From positions 3,841,001 through 3,905,000 of the forward strand of contig JAJHOH010000001.1 of the NCBI GenBank assembly GCA_021651055.1: DNA of 64,000 nt, read 5' to 3'. A model generated the notes under the pieces. That model did no database searches, was not told where the DNA came from, and saw nothing but the letters and a program-made list of their open reading frames with translations. This DNA is from Candidatus Manganitrophus morganii. Its GTDB lineage: Bacteria > Nitrospirota > Nitrospiria > SBBL01 > Manganitrophaceae. Shown piece by piece: positions 61,048-64,000 of the stretch; position 1 is the first letter of the stretch; every line of letters starts with the position of its first letter. The position numbers and the translations under genes are program-made.

Positions 61048-62328
61048 ATGTTCTTTCGCGTTTTTGTGATCGGGTTTTTTCTCGCGGCCTTTATCTCGGG
61101 GTGTGTCCGGCCGCCGACCCGGTCCATTCAGACCGATGACCAGGGGTGGGCTGAACTGGTCGAGGGGATTCGTTCTTTTGAAGCGAGCCGTTATTCGGAG
61201 GCGAAGCAACGGTTTTTGAGGATTATCGCGTCGTATCCCGGCTCTCCGCTTTTGAGTGAAGCGCAGTGGCTGTTGGCCAGGACATACGATGCGGCGGGTG
61301 AGAAGCCGGAGGCGATTCGGGAACTTCGACTTTTTCTGAAGAATTATCCGAAGAGCCTACACGAAGAGGAGGCGCGCTTTCTCCTCTCCCGGCTCGATCA
61401 GCCGGGCCAAAAGATCGTCGCGGTGATCTGGTCTCCCTTGTCCGGATGGGAGATGGAAGATTATCTCCGGGCGTTTCGGAGAAGGGCGAATACGGTCATT
61501 ATCCCAGTTTTCAATAATTCGCCCGGAAGAAGCGGCGTTTTCTTTCAAGCTTCAGGCGCTCCTGTGTTGGCCGATCGGCTTCGTGAATGGACAGAGACGG
61601 CCCGTCGGATAGGATTTCGCGTCGTAGCGGTCTTGCCGATCCGGGAAATGCGCTGGGCGACGCAGGCCCGTCCGGAGTGGCGCGATATCAGATATGATCC
61701 GAATAAACAAGAGCTCCATTCCATCGAAAAACTCGATTTGTTCAACACGGAAGTGAAGAAGATGGTGTCGGACCTCTATCGGGATCTGGCGCGTTATCCT
61801 ATTGACGGCGTTTATATCAGCGATTTATCGTACGGCTCCGAAGAGGGATGGACCCCTTCCGCCATTCGCCTTTATGAGAGCCTGTTTTCCGAATCGATCG
61901 ATCCCGCCTCTGTGGCGGCCGGGTCGGTCGGGAGAACGAGGGATGGACGAGGATCTCAATTCTGGCATTGGATCGGTTGGAGGAGCCGCTTTTTGAGCGA
62001 CTTTGTAAAGGATCTCCAGACGGAAATTCGGCTGCGCCGGCCCGACATGTTGTGGGGAGCCGTTTTTCCTGAAATCGTCCTCACCCATCCTGTAAAAGGC
62101 CTTGCGGAGACCTCCGTCGATCTGCTCGATATCAAACGGGCTGAGAATGACATCCACCTGATTTTCCCGCAGTCGGCTCCCGGAGGGGTGGCGCTTCTCG
62201 CCGATACAATGTCGAAATATGCGATTCGGCCAGAAGACATATGGCTGCAGCCGACCTCGAACGATCGCGCGTTGCTCTCTGAAGTGATGAGATCCCCTTT
62301 CCAAGGGATCATCCTTCCAAGTCCTTGA
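61048..62328 (+). CDS. TPR lipoprotein with PgaB C-terminal-like domain
   Basis: The 426-residue lipoprotein has lipobox FISGC (Cys19), then tetratricopeptide-like helices (about 34-115: EASRYSEAKQRFLRIIASYP, GEKPEAIRELRLFLKNYP). From about 120 a TIM-barrel-like domain follows that resembles the C-terminal glycoside-hydrolase part of PgaB, as in VVAVLPIREMRWATQARP, LDLFNTEVKKMVSDLYRDL and IDGVYISDLSYGSEEGW. The N-terminal deacetylase domain of PgaB is absent. It may bind or cut exopolysaccharide at the outer membrane. The ATG at 61048 is used; a TTG at 61042 lies closer to AAGGA and is possible. Confidence 0.72.
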   Translation: MFFRVFVIGFFLAAFISGCVRPPTRSIQTDDQGWAELVEGIRSFEASRYSEAKQRFLRIIASYPGSPLLSEAQWLLARTYDAAGEKPEAIRELRLFLKNYPKSLHEEEARFLLSRLDQPGQKIVAVIWSPLSGWEMEDYLRAFRRRANTVIIPVFNNSPGRSGVFFQASGAPVLADRLREWTETARRIGFRVVAVLPIREMRWATQARPEWRDIRYDPNKQELHSIEKLDLFNTEVKKMVSDLYRDLARYPIDGVYISDLSYGSEEGWTPSAIRLYESLFSESIDPASVAAGSVGRTRDGRGSQFWHWIGWRSRFLSDFVKDLQTEIRLRRPDMLWGAVFPEIVLTHPVKGLAETSVDLLDIKRAENDIHLIFPQSAPGGVALLADTMSKYAIRPEDIWLQPTSNDRALLSEVMRSPFQGIILPSP

Positions 62329-62508
62329 CAAAACATTCACCGCTGGTTTATATCTATCATCTTATAGATGGGGCCGGCGCTGAAGGCCGTCTGTTGATTT
62401 CGGATTTTCACACTCGGTGCGCCATGCCCGATCTCTCCTTGATTTTATTCTGGGCTAGCAGTAGGTGCTGCCCGAATTTTTGTTTAGATTATTAACCGAG
62501 AGGCTTCC

Positions 62509-62895
62509 ATGATTCCTGAGAATTTGCGTTATCATAAAGAACACGAGTGGGTCCGAGCGGAAGGAAAGAAGGCGACGATTGGGATTTCACATTTCGCCCA
62601 GGAGGCGTTGGGCGATATTGTTTATCTCGAGATTCCCAAAACGGGGGTGAACGTCCAATACGGAAATGAAATCACCGAAATTGAATCGACAAAGACGACC
62701 TCTCCGCTTTACGCGCCGGTCGGCGGTAAGGTGGTTGCCGTCAATGAGAAGCTGAAAGAAAAACCGGAACTGATCAACCAGGATCCTTATGGCGAAGGGT
62801 GGATCGTGGTGATTGAGATGAATGATCCGAAAGAGGTCGAAAAGCTCATGACGGCGAAAGAGTATGATGCGTTCCTTCAGAAAGAGGCTCATTAG
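62509..62895 (+). CDS. gcvH: glycine cleavage system H protein
   Basis: GcvH carries the lipoyl arm that shuttles the aminomethyl group in glycine cleavage and serves as the first acceptor of octanoate in lipoate assembly. The 128-residue protein opens IPENLRYHKEHEWVRAEGK, has IGISHFAQEALGDIVYLEIP, and the lipoylated K62 in IESTKTTSPLYAPVGG; TK replaces the more usual VK. No gcvT or gcvP lies nearby. GAGAGG lies five bases before the ATG. The lipM-like gene is 3.5 kb upstream on the other strand. Confidence 0.95.
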   Translation: MIPENLRYHKEHEWVRAEGKKATIGISHFAQEALGDIVYLEIPKTGVNVQYGNEITEIESTKTTSPLYAPVGGKVVAVNEKLKEKPELINQDPYGEGWIVVIEMNDPKEVEKLMTAKEYDAFLQKEAH

Positions 62896-63328
62896 GAATG
62901 GCCGAGATCTGTTCAAGTCGCACCCATCTTTTTTCAAGGTTGCTCTCCTCTCCATTATCATAGCCACCGCATTCTGGTTCAGGACATGGGCCGAGAGAGG
63001 GGCGGGGAGCTTTCCTCCCGACGGCGAGCTGTCGTCCGTGCCTGTCTTAACCGCGCCGATCTTCTCATCTGATCCGTCCCCTTCTCTCCTCTCCAGTCGG
63101 GGCCCGGCGCCCTCGGTGGAGAAAGTGGATCTGAACAGCGCCGCTGTCGAGATCATTGAAACGCTTCCCGCCGTTGGGCCGAAATTAGCCCAAGAAATTG
63201 TTCGATACCGCGAAGAGCGGGGGCCCTTTCGAAAGGTGGAGGATCTTCTTGAGGTGAAGGGGATCGGGCCTAAGAAATTAAGTCGACTAGCGCCTTACCT
63301 TATATTTGGATCCAATGACGAACAGTGA
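62864..63328 (+). CDS. ComEA-like helix-hairpin-helix protein
   Basis: The 154-residue protein has an N-terminal membrane helix (about 23-40: [17 protein letters not shown]), a Ser/Pro-rich linker and a C-terminal pair of helix-hairpin-helix motifs: [35 protein letters not shown] and [18 protein letters not shown] (positions 94-148). This is the layout of ComEA, which binds incoming DNA in competence, but such short proteins exist also in organisms not known to take up DNA. The start overlaps the gcvH end by 32 bases and the stop overlaps the tyrS start by 14. Confidence 0.82.
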   Translation: MMRSFRKRLIRNGRDLFKSHPSFFKVALLSIIIATAFWFRTWAERGAGSFPPDGELSSVPVLTAPIFSSDPSPSLLSSRGPAPSVEKVDLNSAAVEIIETLPAVGPKLAQEIVRYREERGPFRKVEDLLEVKGIGPKKLSRLAPYLIFGSNDEQ

Positions 63329-64000
63329 AAAAGAGCCGAATGAAATCGACCCGTCGTGGCAGCTTCTCTTCCGTGGGGCGGTCGAGGTCATTCAAAAAAA
63401 AGAGCTGCTTGAGAAACTGAAAAAGTCGAAAGCCGAAGGGCGTTCCCTCCGAATCAAGGCCGGGTTCGATCCGACGGCGCCCGATCTTCATCTGGGGCAT
63501 ACGGTTTTATTTCAGAAGATGAAGCAGTTTCAAGATTTAGGACATGAGGTCATTTTCTTAATCGGTGACTTTACCGGAATGATCGGGGACCCAAGCGGAC
63601 GATCCGAGACGCGAAAACAGTTGACCCGAGAACAGGTGCTCCAAAATGCGGAGACCTATAAAGCTCAAATCTTCAAGGTGCTCGACCCGAAGAAAACCAC
63701 AATTCGTTTTAACAGCGAGTGGTTTGGGACGATGAACGCGGAAGGGCTGATCCGATTGGCCTCGCAGTACACTGTTGCGCGGATACTTGAGCGGGATGAT
63801 TTCCAGAAAAGATACCAGCAGCTGCAGCCGATCGGCATCCATGAATTCTTATATCCGCTGATTCAGGGATATGATTCTGTCGCGTTGAAGGCCGATGTCG
63901 AGCTTGGCGGGACCGATCAAAAGTTTAATCTCCTGGTCGGACGGGAGTTGCAAAAAATCGAAGGCCAACCGCAACAGGTCGTCATGACGATGCCGCTTTT
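63315..64000 (+). CDS. tyrS: tyrosyl-tRNA synthetase (5' part, runs off the window)
   Basis: The first 228 codons are present. TyrS charges tRNA(Tyr) with tyrosine. The class I HIGH motif reads HLGHTV within [12 protein letters not shown], followed by [40 protein letters not shown] and the tyrosine/tRNA pocket block [18 protein letters not shown]. The KMSKS loop lies beyond the edge. The opening with a charged N-terminal extension fits the TyrS2/TyrZ type. The ATG overlaps the stop of the HhH gene by 14 bases. Confidence 0.95.
   Translation, partial: MTNSEKEPNEIDPSWQLLFRGAVEVIQKKELLEKLKKSKAEGRSLRIKAGFDPTAPDLHLGHTVLFQKMKQFQDLGHEVIFLIGDFTGMIGDPSGRSETRKQLTREQVLQNAETYKAQIFKVLDPKKTTIRFNSEWFGTMNAEGLIRLASQYTVARILERDDFQKRYQQLQPIGIHEFLYPLIQGYDSVALKADVELGGTDQKFNLLVGRELQKIEGQPQQVVMTMPL

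Overview
The window carries about 58 protein genes on both strands of a G+C-rich bacterial chromosome and no rRNA, tRNA, CRISPR array, phage or insertion sequence that I can see. The organism is Gram-negative (two RND efflux pumps, two TolC-type outer-membrane channels, lipoproteins, an outer-membrane beta-barrel candidate) and uses oxygen (an alternative-oxidase-type diiron quinol oxidase). The mix of split proton-translocating transhydrogenase, a very long flavin/Fe-S oxidoreductase and large RND clusters fits Nitrospirota (Nitrospira or Manganitrophus relatives). That placement is an inference from gene content, not a phylogenetic result.

Layout. 0.2-8.7 kb: alternative oxidase, DMT transporter, beta-helix protein, methyltransferase, oligoribonuclease, radical SAM protein, a TetR regulator with zinc-ribbon partner, and amylomaltase. 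8.7-15.3 kb: two paralogous membrane histidine kinases with different output halves, a thioesterase and a GlsB-type membrane protein. 15.4-18.7 kb: scpA-scpB and two exported proteins. 18.7-23.3 kb: accA and dnaE. 23.4-30 kb: ankyrin protein, methyltransferase, an acetyltransferase with a disrupted start, then a minus-strand operon of P-loop ATPase, membrane protein and haloalkane dehalogenase-like hydrolase, and a DUF748 protein. 30-39.4 kb: pntAA-pntAB-pntB beside a 1244-residue Nfn-like oxidoreductase, then nadK with a secreted seven-blade propeller, so NAD(P)(H) chemistry is concentrated here. 40-42.5 kb: TPR membrane protein and MltD-like lytic transglycosylase. 42.6-58.2 kb: one tightly packed plus-strand efflux operon: tetR, hlyD, tolC, MFP, RND, ABC ATPase, ABC permease, tolC, MFP, RND, followed by an unknown membrane-anchored protein. 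58.2-64 kb: an octanoyltransferase of LipM type, ndk, an FAD-type oxidoreductase, a TPR/PgaB-like lipoprotein, gcvH, a ComEA-like HhH protein and the start of tyrS.

Many sigma70-type promoters can be read directly (TTGACA-like and TATAAT-like boxes 15-18 bp apart). Two of them, in front of dnaE and the P-loop ATPase, end six bases before the start codon, which predicts leaderless mRNAs. Points most worth a second look are the Nfn-like fusion next to the transhydrogenase, the interleaved RND/ABC efflux operon, the ATPase/membrane-protein pair, the alternative oxidase, and a nested stem structure ending in a T-run at 14.92-14.99 kb. I did not find a clearly new defence or mobile system.
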